Below, one piece after another: positions 5,722-11,291 of a stretch of 12,806 nucleotides of DNA. This DNA comes from an uncultured Clostridia bacterium (GTDB lineage Bacteria; Bacillota; Clostridia; TANB77; CAG-508). The position numbers were made by a program, and so were the translations under genes. The DNA lies in contig CANRQH010000033.1 of the NCBI GenBank assembly GCA_947632745.1, forward strand, positions 1 to 12,806. Direction: 5' to 3'. The notes below the pieces were generated by a model. It did not search any database, was not told where the DNA came from, and was given only the letters and a program-made list of their open reading frames with translations. The stretch's first letter is position 1. Each line of letters starts with the position of its first letter.

Positions 5722-6612
5722 TTACTTATTTCTGTCTTTTATATATTCAGCTAAATTTCTTAGAAATTCAGCTTTTTCTCCAAAACCATTTGTAATTTCA
5801 ATTGCATCTTTTGTTATTTCTTCTAGTATTGATTTTGCTTTTTCTAATCCATATTTAGAAACATATGTGCATTTGCCTTTTTCTTCATCATTTCCAACAG
5901 GCTTTCCTGTAATTAATTCATTTCCTTCAACAGATAAAATATCATCTTTTATTTGAAAAGCTAATCCAATTTTTTCTGCATATTCTGTTAATTTTTCTAA
6001 ATCTTTTTCATTACAATCTGCTAAAATTGCTCCCATTCTAACACATAATTTAAGAAGTTCTCCTGTTTTGTTTTTATGAGTATATTCTAGGTATTCACTT
6101 GATATTTCTTTGCCTTCATATTCAGTATCTACATATTCTCCTGCAATCATTCTATCAACAGCTAATGAAAATTCATTAAATATTTTTAATTTTTTATTTA
6201 ATTCATCTGGATTTTTTGTATTTAATAAATCTTCACTTATTACTATATAGCCATTGTTTAAAAGGCCATCCCCTGCAAGGATTGCTGTTGACTCATTAAA
6301 TTTTTTATGGTTTGTTAATTTTCCATGTCTGAAATTGTCATTATCTATTGCAGGTAAGTCATCATGAATTAATGAAAAATTATGCACCATTTCTATTGCT
6401 ACAGCATATGGCATAGATTTTTCTATATCTTCTTTAAATAATTTATATGTTGCTAAAACTAGTATTGGTCTTAATCTTTTACCACCTGCCATTAAGCTAT
6501 ATTCCATAGAATTATTTAAAATTCTTTCAGGACAAGCTCCATTTCTTATATATTTTTCTAATTCTTCTTCTATTTGCGTTTGATATTTTTTTAATTCAGT
6601 TTTAAAGTCCAT
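5722..6612 (-). CDS. ispA: Short-chain trans-prenyl diphosphate synthase (farnesyl/geranylgeranyl type)
   Basis: An all-alpha class I prenyltransferase building C15-C20 allylic diphosphates from IPP and DMAPP. MAGGKRLRPILVLA (41-54) and the first aspartate-rich motif DDLPAID (84-90) are clear. The second aspartate-rich motif reads DDILS (223-227), where the family usually has DDILD, so the third Asp is Ser. The usual DDLRRGK after the first motif is DNFRHGK (92-98). An aromatic residue (Phe79) lies five positions before the first motif, as in farnesyl diphosphate synthases. Length is 296 aa, normal. In many Firmicutes ispA lies in a xseB-ispA-dxs cluster; here it sits between frr and uppS, so it probably supplies UppS with primer. 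The start has an AAAGGAATG site. The chain length of the product is inferred, not seen. Confidence 0.9.
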   Translation of the reverse strand: MDFKTELKKYQTQIEEELEKYIRNGACPERILNNSMEYSLMAGGKRLRPILVLATYKLFKEDIEKSMPYAVAIEMVHNFSLIHDDLPAIDNDNFRHGKLTNHKKFNESTAILAGDGLLNNGYIVISEDLLNTKNPDELNKKLKIFNEFSLAVDRMIAGEYVDTEYEGKEISSEYLEYTHKNKTGELLKLCVRMGAILADCNEKDLEKLTEYAEKIGLAFQIKDDILSVEGNELITGKPVGNDEEKGKCTYVSKYGLEKAKSILEEITKDAIEITNGFGEKAEFLRNLAEYIKDRNK

Positions 6613-6715
6613 TTGGAAGCATTCCTTTCTGTTGCTATTGCTATTATTTAATGTTTCATATTTATATTAAAAATATCTTTTACTTTATATAAGTTGAAAG
6701 TATTTTTATAAATTA

Positions 6716-7264
6716 TTATATTGAAAGTATCTCTGTTTCTTTATTTGATAAAATTTTATCAATTTCATCTATTGATTTATCTGTTAATTCTTGAATTTTA
6801 TTTTCTGCTTGTTTTATTTCATCTTCTGTCATTTCTCCATCTTTACCCATTTTTTTAGCTAAATCTATTCCATCACGTCTTGCATTTCTTACAGATATTT
6901 TTGCTTCTTCTGCTAATTTTTTAATATCTTTTACAAGTTCTTTTCTTCTCTCTTCTGTTAATTCTGGAAATGTAAGTCTAATTACTTTTCCATCATTATT
7001 TGGATTAATTCCAATATCTGATGCAAGTATTGCTTTTTCTATTTCTTTTAATATTGAAACATCCCAAGGTTGAATTACTATCATTCTTGCTTCTGGAACT
7101 GAAATTCCTGCAACTTGATTTATTGGTGTTGGTGTTCCATAATAGTCTATTCTTACTTTGTTTAATATTGCAGGATTGGCTCTCCCTGCTCTAACTTCTG
7201 CAAATTTTTCTTTTAAATTTTCTATTGATTTATCCATTTTTTCTTTAATAATATTATAATCCAT
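6716..7264 (-). CDS. frr: Ribosome recycling factor
   Basis: RRF splits post-termination ribosomes together with EF-G. The 182-aa length and the motifs RAGRANPAILNKVRIDYYG, PEARMIVIQPWD, NDGKVIRLTFPELTEERR and the C-terminal helix are typical of the family. The ATG at 7264 has no Shine-Dalgarno site of its own. The only good one (AGGAGGA, complement of 7300-7306) lies 35 bases upstream and serves an 8-codon in-frame ORF whose stop is six bases before the frr ATG. An in-frame TAA rules out a longer RRF N-terminus. It is the second gene of the pyrH operon, and the pyrH-frr pair is the normal Firmicutes arrangement. Confidence 0.97.
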   Translation of the reverse strand: MDYNIIKEKMDKSIENLKEKFAEVRAGRANPAILNKVRIDYYGTPTPINQVAGISVPEARMIVIQPWDVSILKEIEKAILASDIGINPNNDGKVIRLTFPELTEERRKELVKDIKKLAEEAKISVRNARRDGIDLAKKMGKDGEMTEDEIKQAENKIQELTDKSIDEIDKILSNKETEILSI

Positions 7265-7270
7265 AATTTT

Positions 7271-7297
7271 TTACTTATGTGAGATTTTTGCCCACAT
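7271..7297 (-). CDS. 8-codon upstream ORF in front of frr
   Basis: ATG TGG GCA AAA ATC TCA, then CAT AAG TAA (MWAKISHK) begins two bases after a perfect AGGAGGA. The TAA is in frame with frr and six bases before its ATG, a classic reinitiation distance. It lies inside the hairpin of 7275-7299. Whether it is translated is an inference from the ribosome binding site. Confidence 0.5.
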   Translation of the reverse strand: MWAKISHK

Positions 7298-7299
7298 AA
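7275..7299 (-). promoter_or_regulatory. Hairpin between the ribosome binding site and the frr start
   Basis: TTATGTG and CACATAA (7-bp inverted repeat, 11-base loop) lie between AGGAGGA and the frr ATG. When folded, it leaves about 11 bases between the Shine-Dalgarno sequence and the frr start and hides the upstream ORF start codon. Folded and unfolded states would therefore choose between frr and the 8-codon ORF. Confidence 0.55.
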
Positions 7300-7363
7300 T
7301 CCTCCTTTTTTATTTATTTTTAATATTTTATGTAAAAAATTTTTTACTATGTTAAACTAATTG

Positions 7364-8074
7364 TTATTTTACTACTGTTCCTACTTTTTCTCCTTTAACT
7401 GCTCTTACTATGTTTTCTGGGTCCGCTATTCCAAATACTATAAGTGGAATATTATTATCTTTACATAGTGCAGTTGCTGTTGAATCCATAACTTTTAAAT
7501 CTTTTTCTAAAACCTCTTGATATGTTATTTCATCATATTTAAATGCTTTTGGGTCTACTTTGGGATCTGCTGAATATACTCCATCTATTGATTTTCCAAG
7601 TAGAATTGCCTCTGCTTCTATTTCTGCTGCACGAAGTGCTGCTCCTGTATCTGTTGTAAAGAATGGATTTCCTGTACCACAAGCAAATATAACAACTCTT
7701 TCTCTATTTAAGTGCTTAATTGCTTTTCTTTTTATAAATGGTTCCGCAACTTCTCTCATTTCTATCGCTGTTTGTACTCTAGTATAAACTCCTCTAGCTT
7801 CTATTGCATCTTGAAGTGCTAAAGCATTCATTGCAGTTGCTAGCATTCCCATGTAGTCTGCTGTTGTTTTTTCCATTTGTTCACCATTTCTTCTTCCTCT
7901 CCAGAAGTTTCCTCCTCCAACTACTATTGCAACTTGTACTCCCATTTCTACTATTTCTTTTACTTTGTCACATATTGCTCCTACAACTGGTATGTTTATT
8001 CCTGTCTTATCATCTCCAGCTAGTGCTTCTCCACTTAATTTTAAAAGCACTCTTTTATATTTTGCTTCTGACAT
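7364..8074 (-). CDS. pyrH: Uridylate kinase (UMP kinase)
   Basis: Phosphorylates UMP to UDP in pyrimidine nucleotide synthesis; in bacteria it is a hexamer of the amino acid kinase fold. KLSGEALAGDD (12-22), GGGNFWRG (53-60), TADYMGMLATAMNALALQ (71-88), the GTGNPFFTTDTGAALRA segment and DSTATALCKDN are diagnostic. At 236 aa it has the normal length. The start at 8074 has a GAAAGGAAAG site. It is the first gene of the operon, with a promoter about 60 bases upstream. The usual upstream partners rpsB and tsf are absent: the region upstream is the divergent small-ORF locus. Two CGG triplets are present, both out of frame. Confidence 0.97.
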   Translation of the reverse strand: MSEAKYKRVLLKLSGEALAGDDKTGINIPVVGAICDKVKEIVEMGVQVAIVVGGGNFWRGRRNGEQMEKTTADYMGMLATAMNALALQDAIEARGVYTRVQTAIEMREVAEPFIKRKAIKHLNRERVVIFACGTGNPFFTTDTGAALRAAEIEAEAILLGKSIDGVYSADPKVDPKAFKYDEITYQEVLEKDLKVMDSTATALCKDNNIPLIVFGIADPENIVRAVKGEKVGTVVK

Positions 8075-8112
8075 TTTAAATCTTTCCTTTCTTTATACAT
8101 TTAATTTCCCCT

Positions 8113-8141
8113 ATTCTATCACAAATAAATAAATTAAACAA
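8113..8141 (-). promoter_or_regulatory. Promoter of the pyrH-to-recO operon
   Basis: Minus strand: -35 TTGTTT (complement of 8136-8141), 17 bases, -10 TAGAAT (complement of 8113-8118) with extended TGA. The start point would be near 8106. A Spo0A box lies upstream at 8187-8193, roughly 80 bases before the start point. Confidence 0.7.
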
Positions 8142-8186
8142 TACTTCATTAAAAATTATTTTACTATTTATTACCATTTTACAGAT

Positions 8187-8193
8187 TTCGACA
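8187..8193. promoter_or_regulatory. Spo0A box in the divergent promoter region
   Basis: TTCGACA is the exact reverse complement of the Spo0A recognition sequence TGTCGAA. It lies between the pyrH operon promoter and the promoter of the 43-aa ORF. Binding is inferred from the motif only. Confidence 0.5.
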
Positions 8194-8214
8194 AATTTCG
8201 CGTTTAATTTATTT

Positions 8215-8220
8215 TATAAT
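8215..8220 (+). promoter_or_regulatory. -10 element for the 43-aa toxin-like ORF
   Basis: A perfect TATAAT. No good -35 is seen 16-18 bases upstream. A Spo0A box ends 21 bases before it. Transcription would begin near 8227, so the message starts at or just before the GGCTAC repeat and the small 5' stem-loop AAGGC-tacct-GCCTT (8228-8242). Confidence 0.6.
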
Positions 8221-8229
8221 ATATTTTAA

Positions 8230-8271
8230 GGCTACCTGCCTTGGATTGGAGGTGATAGATTTGTCTAATCC
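8230..8271 (+). repeat. Repeat elements at the start of the toxin-like mRNA
   Basis: GGCTAC (8230-8235) and TAGATTTGTCTAATCC (8256-8271) recur downstream of the terminator at 8449-8454 and 8457-8472. The second element covers the TTG start codon. The only two differences are T to C, so antisense pairing keeps all 16 positions, two as G-U. The layout resembles the DRa/DRb repeats of the par/fst toxin-antitoxin locus of plasmid pAD1. Confidence 0.7.
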
Positions 8272-8392
8272 AAAACATATGAGAAAAAACACTAGTAGAT
8301 TTTCTAAATTTTCACATAAATTTATGAACATTATAAAAAATATTTATGAAATATTGAAAGTGTTACAAATTTTAGCGGAATTTTTTCGCTAA
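8261..8392 (+). CDS. 43-aa basic/hydrophobic peptide, toxin-like partner of a convergent antisense RNA
   Basis: TTG 8261 is preceded by TTGGAGGTGA at ideal spacing, one of the strongest ribosome binding sites in the window. The peptide starts MSNPKHMRKNTSRFSKFSHK and continues with a hydrophobic, possibly amphipathic helix (FMNIIKNIYEILKVLQILAE) ending FFR; the stop lies in the A tract of the terminator. ATG 8277 is an alternative but lacks a site. It matches no toxin family I know, including Fst, TxpA and BsrG. The case for a type I toxin is the arrangement: short mRNA (about 200 bases), shared bidirectional terminator, and a convergent RNA able to pair with the initiation region. It could instead be a sporulation-related membrane peptide, given the Spo0A boxes nearby. 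Confidence 0.6.
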   Translation: MSNPKHMRKNTSRFSKFSHKFMNIIKNIYEILKVLQILAEFFR

Positions 8393-8425
8393 AAAAAGTC
8401 GAGCAGTGCGATGCTCGACTTTTTT
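8391..8425. terminator. Bidirectional terminator shared by the 43-aa ORF and the antisense RNA
   Basis: GTCGAGCA (8398-8405) pairs with TGCTCGAC (8412-8419) around a 6-base loop. It is flanked by seven A on the left and six T on the right, so it works in both directions. As in fst-type loci, the two loops are complementary and could start a kissing interaction. Confidence 0.92.
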
Positions 8426-8448
8426 GTGATAGCACTTTGCTATCAACC

Positions 8449-8472
8449 GGCTACATTAGATTTGCCTAACCC
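8449..8472 (+). repeat. Downstream copy of the toxin-mRNA repeats
   Basis: GGCTAC (8449-8454) and TAGATTTGCCTAACCC (8457-8472), the partners of 8230-8235 and 8256-8271. They lie in the 5' part of the putative antisense RNA. Confidence 0.7.
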
Positions 8473-8484
8473 TTTATACTATAT

Positions 8485-8512
8485 ATTATACTCTAAAATA
8501 GAAAAAAATCAA
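8485..8512 (-). promoter_or_regulatory. Promoter of the antisense RNA
   Basis: Minus strand: -35 TTGATT (complement of 8507-8512), 16 bases, -10 TATAAT (complement of 8485-8490). No coding sequence follows before the terminator, so its purpose is the short RNA. Confidence 0.7.
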
Positions 8513-8540
8513 CTATTTTCAAAAAAATTCTCGAAAAGTC

Positions 8541-8557
8541 TTCGACATTTTTCGACA
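8541..8557. promoter_or_regulatory. Two Spo0A boxes in tandem, 10 bp apart
   Basis: TTCGACA at 8541-8547 and again at 8551-8557. The 10-bp period puts both on the same DNA face, as expected for head-to-tail Spo0A dimers. They lie just upstream of the antisense RNA promoter and about 110-130 bases upstream of the -10 used for the gene at 8781. Confidence 0.6.
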
Positions 8558-8651
8558 TTTAGGACTCCCATCTAGAAAAAGCAAGTGTTTTTCATATTTT
8601 TTTTAATATAAACTTTTATTAGTGTTTTGATAATTTAATTTATTCACAAAT

Positions 8652-8674
8652 TTCGACATTTTTCATACTATAAT
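8652..8674 (+). promoter_or_regulatory. Probable Spo0A-controlled promoter of the gene at 8781
   Basis: A fourth TTCGACA box (8652-8658) is followed after 10 bases by a perfect TATAAT (8669-8674). There is no -35 consensus. The box lies where the -35 region ends, as in sigma-A promoters activated by Spo0A. The leader would be about 100 bases. The remaining bases up to 8780 hold only the GGAGG site. Confidence 0.5.
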
Positions 8675-8780
8675 ATTAAAGCAACTAATTGCTAATTTAT
8701 GCCCTAAATAAATTTAGTTTAACCTTATTTTAATAAAATAATATGCTAAATTTAAATGGGTAAATATGGAGGATATATAA

Positions 8781-9209
8781 ATGGAAGATAAAAACATGGA
8801 TTTCGAGATGAAAAAACCTGGACCTCATTGTCCAGTAATTGATGTCAATGGATTAATTTCTAATGGTAAACAATTTGACCTAGAGATTAATTTACCAGAA
8901 GACAATAGAGATGTAATATATGGTACAGTTAAAAATATGTTTAAAGAACCAATAAAAGATGCAGTTGTAAAATTAATAGAAATTGATTTTTGTAAAGAAG
9001 GAAGAAAAAAGAGAATACCTGTATCTCATACTTTTACAGATGAATATGGTGAATTTGTTTTTGGTCCTTTATGCCCAGGAAAAGAATATGCTATTGATAT
9101 TTGGGTAAATGATGTTCGTCACTACAAATTAGATGTTAAAGGTCATCGTGACTTAAAATGTTTAAGAGCAGGAAACCCTGAACATTGCGGATGCAAAGAC
9201 GAAAAATAA
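8781..9209 (+). CDS. Small carboxypeptidase-regulatory-like (prealbumin-fold) protein, 142 aa
   Basis: There is no signal peptide or membrane helix, so it appears cytosolic or is deposited without the Sec pathway. Residues 43-120 fit a transthyretin/carboxypeptidase-regulatory beta-sandwich: VIYGTVKNMFKEPIKDAVVK, then a strand pair, then the turn TDEYGEFVFGPLCPGKEY and a final strand pair. The family usually serves as a structural or binding module, not an enzyme. Six cysteines (17, 71, 98, 127, 136, 138), three of them at the C-terminus (CLRAGNPEHCGC), are notable. GGAGG at 8768-8772 fixes the start. Spo0A boxes upstream make a role in the spore surface or early sporulation possible, which is inference only. 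Base composition matches the surrounding genes. The exact function is unknown. Confidence 0.75.
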   Translation: MEDKNMDFEMKKPGPHCPVIDVNGLISNGKQFDLEINLPEDNRDVIYGTVKNMFKEPIKDAVVKLIEIDFCKEGRKKRIPVSHTFTDEYGEFVFGPLCPGKEYAIDIWVNDVRHYKLDVKGHRDLKCLRAGNPEHCGCKDEK

Positions 9210-9237
9210 ATTAATTTTTATTTTTATTTTTTTTGTT

Positions 9238-9263
9238 AGAGCCTATATATAGGCTCTTTTTTT
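9238..9263 (+). terminator. Terminator of the 142-aa gene
   Basis: AGAGCCTA and TAGGCTCT form a perfect palindromic stem around TATA, followed by seven T. Confidence 0.9.
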
Positions 9264-9383
9264 ACTTTTTGCCAATAAATACAAATTTCAAAATTGCATA
9301 AACACACAAAAATAAGTCACAATATTATTATACTTTTTTTGTAAACAAGTATTCAAAAAAATTTTAAGAAAGGATGTAAAAAT

Positions 9384-10295
9384 ATGAGAAATTCAATAAA
9401 AATTACATTATTTTTAATTTTCTTACTAAGTTCATTAATTTTAATCCCTAATCTATCTAATGCAACAAGTGCATCTGTTGATTCTGAAGCACAATTACTT
9501 GAAGCACTTCAAAATATTGAAAATGGAGAAACTATAACGCTTACAAATAATATATCTTTGACTAGACCTGTAGAAATAAGCAATACAAAATCTTTCACAA
9601 TAAATGGTGATGGACATACTATAACTAGAGAAGTTTCAAGCTGGCAACCTGTTGGTGCAAATGGTACTTTAATTTCAGTAGGTGCAAATACAACTGTTAC
9701 TTTAAGTAATATGACTTTAGAAAACAGTCAAAAATATGGTGTACAAGCATATAATGGTGGTTATGTTATATTAGATGAAGTAAAAATACAAAATTGTGGA
9801 TATGGTGGTGTTCTTGCCAACGCTGGTACAGTAGAAGTTAGAGCATTATATCTAGGTCATAATGGTAGAGAAGATTCTAACAATGGTATAGAAATTGCTA
9901 AATCTGAAACTATTTCTGAATCTGAAAACAATCCTAAAATTGTAATGAATGGTACTTTAAATACAGACCAAACAGTAAATGTTGTATATGTTGATATAGA
10001 TGACCCTATTGCTACTTTTACGATTGAAAACACTGATAATACAGTAAATAAAGTATTTTTAAATGGTAACCAATTAGTTGTAACTGACCAGAACAATAAT
10101 ATTTTATATACAAGTAATTCTATAGAAGGTGTAGATGTTGCAGGAGAAGGTTATACTCCACCAGCACCTGTCGTAGAAGAAGAACCAGAAAAAGATCCAA
10201 CTCCAAAAACAGGTATAGACAACTCTTTTGGTTTAGCAATAATCGCTATTGTTTTATCAATTTTTGCAATTGTAGTATTAAGAAAGGATAATTAA
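9384..10295 (+). CDS. Secreted beta-helix-like surface protein with TPKTG sorting signal
   Basis: An N-terminal signal peptide (about 1-29: Arg-Asn, a long Ile/Leu/Phe core, cleavage near SNATSA) leads into a pectate-lyase-like right-handed parallel beta-helix region (about 35-165) with repeated short strands such as GETITLTNNISL, KSFTINGDGHTI and TTVTLSNMTLE. A Pro/Glu-rich stalk (258-272, PPAPVVEEEPEKDP) precedes TPKTG (273-277), a hydrophobic helix (281-299) and the tail RKDN. This is a cell-wall sorting signal of the (S/P/N/T)PxTG type used by clostridial class B sortases. The sortase gene follows 74 bases downstream. There are no catalytic residues I can identify, so an adhesin or glycan-binding role is more likely than a lyase. 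AAGGATG fixes the start at 9384. Confidence 0.85.
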   Translation: MRNSIKITLFLIFLLSSLILIPNLSNATSASVDSEAQLLEALQNIENGETITLTNNISLTRPVEISNTKSFTINGDGHTITREVSSWQPVGANGTLISVGANTTVTLSNMTLENSQKYGVQAYNGGYVILDEVKIQNCGYGGVLANAGTVEVRALYLGHNGREDSNNGIEIAKSETISESENNPKIVMNGTLNTDQTVNVVYVDIDDPIATFTIENTDNTVNKVFLNGNQLVVTDQNNNILYTSNSIEGVDVAGEGYTPPAPVVEEEPEKDPTPKTGIDNSFGLAIIAIVLSIFAIVVLRKDN

Positions 10296-10311
10296 ATATT
10301 AAATGAACTTT

Positions 10312-10341
10312 AGCCTACATTTTTATAAATATATGTAGGCT
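10312..10341 (+). terminator. Hairpin between the surface protein and sortase genes
   Basis: AGCCTACAT (10312-10320) pairs with ATGTAGGCT (10333-10341). The T tract that follows is poor (TTAATCATTTTAATATTT), so partial termination with read-through into the sortase gene is likely. Confidence 0.65.
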
Positions 10342-10369
10342 TAATCATTTTAATATTTATAAAACTAAA

Positions 10370-11248
10370 ATGAAAAAAAATTTTGATAAATTTATCTTAG
10401 CAATATTTTTAATTATTATTGTTCTTTCAATTTCATATATACTAAAAAGCGTTTATGATATATATACTTCCAAAAATCAAAAAAAATTATTAAATGAACA
10501 AACTAACAATTTGAAAAATATTGAAATTTCAAATGGTACAGAAAAATTAGATGAAAACATTACTAATGATGCTACTTCTATTGTAGAACAAAATGAAATT
10601 TCTAATAATGAAACAGAAAATGAATCTGATGTCAATTCTGAAGATTCTTTTGTAAATCAAAATTCTGAAAGAATATCAAAACTTCAAGAATTACAAAAAG
10701 AAAATAGTGATATAAAAGCTTGGATTGAAATTGAAAATACAGATATAAATTACCCTGTTTTGCAAGGAAAAGACAATTCTTATTATATGAAACATAATTA
10801 TAAGAAACAATATTCTACAAATGGCTCTATATTTTTAGATAAAGATTATTCTTGGGAAAAACCTAGTTGCAACTTATTAATTTATGGACATAACAATAAA
10901 AATGGTACTATGTTTCAAAGTTTATTAAAATATGAAAGTAAAAATTATTATGAAAAACACCCTACAATAAGATTTACAACTAACACTCAAGACTTTATAT
11001 TTGAAATATTTGCTGTTTTTAAGTCTAGAGTTTATTATAAAAATGAAAAAAATGTTTTTAGATATTATTATTTTATAGATGCAAATAATGAAGCAGAATT
11101 TAATGATTATGTAAACAATTCTAAAAATGCTTCTCTTTATGACACTAAGAAAACTGCCACTTATGGAGACAGGCTTTTGACTTTATCTACTTGCTCTTAT
11201 CATGTGGAAGATGGAAGATTTGTGGTAGTTGCAAAATGCACCTTATAA
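10370..11248 (+). CDS. srtB: Class B sortase
   Basis: A membrane-anchored cysteine transpeptidase that cleaves the sorting motif between Thr and Gly and joins the protein to peptidoglycan. One N-terminal membrane helix (about 8-26) is followed by an Asn/Glu-rich linker (40-100) and the catalytic domain (about 103-292). It contains the class B features DINYPVLQGKDNSYYMKHNY and GSIFLDKDY, the catalytic His174 in YGHNNKNG, Cys275 in LSTCSY and Arg283 in GRFVVVAK. At 292 aa it is somewhat long because of the linker. No Shine-Dalgarno sequence precedes ATG 10370, only an A-rich tract, so expression is probably low relative to the substrate. The gene just upstream with a TPKTG signal is the probable substrate. 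Confidence 0.92.
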   Translation: MKKNFDKFILAIFLIIIVLSISYILKSVYDIYTSKNQKKLLNEQTNNLKNIEISNGTEKLDENITNDATSIVEQNEISNNETENESDVNSEDSFVNQNSERISKLQELQKENSDIKAWIEIENTDINYPVLQGKDNSYYMKHNYKKQYSTNGSIFLDKDYSWEKPSCNLLIYGHNNKNGTMFQSLLKYESKNYYEKHPTIRFTTNTQDFIFEIFAVFKSRVYYKNEKNVFRYYYFIDANNEAEFNDYVNNSKNASLYDTKKTATYGDRLLTLSTCSYHVEDGRFVVVAKCTL

Positions 11249-11288
11249 AAAGCCTCTAGTTAGTATTTAAGCTAACTTGAGGCTTTTT
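11248..11288. terminator. Bidirectional terminator between sortase and hydrogenase genes
   Basis: AAAAAGCCTC, then TAGTTAG and GCTAACT, then GAGGCTTTTTT form a stem of about 16 bp with one T-T mismatch, with A on one side and T on the other. It ends both convergent transcripts. Confidence 0.93.
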
Positions 11289-11291
11289 TAT

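Larger units (their letters stand above)
8391..8478 (-). ncRNA. Putative antisense RNA (antitoxin) of the 43-aa ORF locus
   Basis: Starts near 8478 under a strong minus-strand promoter, runs through the complements of the two repeats (8472-8449) and a TGATAGC/GCTATCA hairpin (8427-8445), and ends at the shared terminator: about 88 nt. It can pair with the 43-aa ORF message over the terminator, over GGCTAC, and over 16 contiguous positions spanning the TTG start codon. No protein of note is encoded. This is the antitoxin RNA II position of a par/fst-like locus. Its existence is inferred from promoter, terminator and complementarity. Confidence 0.65.

Noticed and set aside
7560..8079. Plus-strand ORFs of 75 and 91 aa inside pyrH
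   Set aside because: Low-complexity antisense shadows of a highly conserved gene.
8520..8680. Replication origin (DnaA boxes) in the AT-rich intergenic region
   Set aside because: No TTATCCACA-like boxes; the repeated motif is the Spo0A box.
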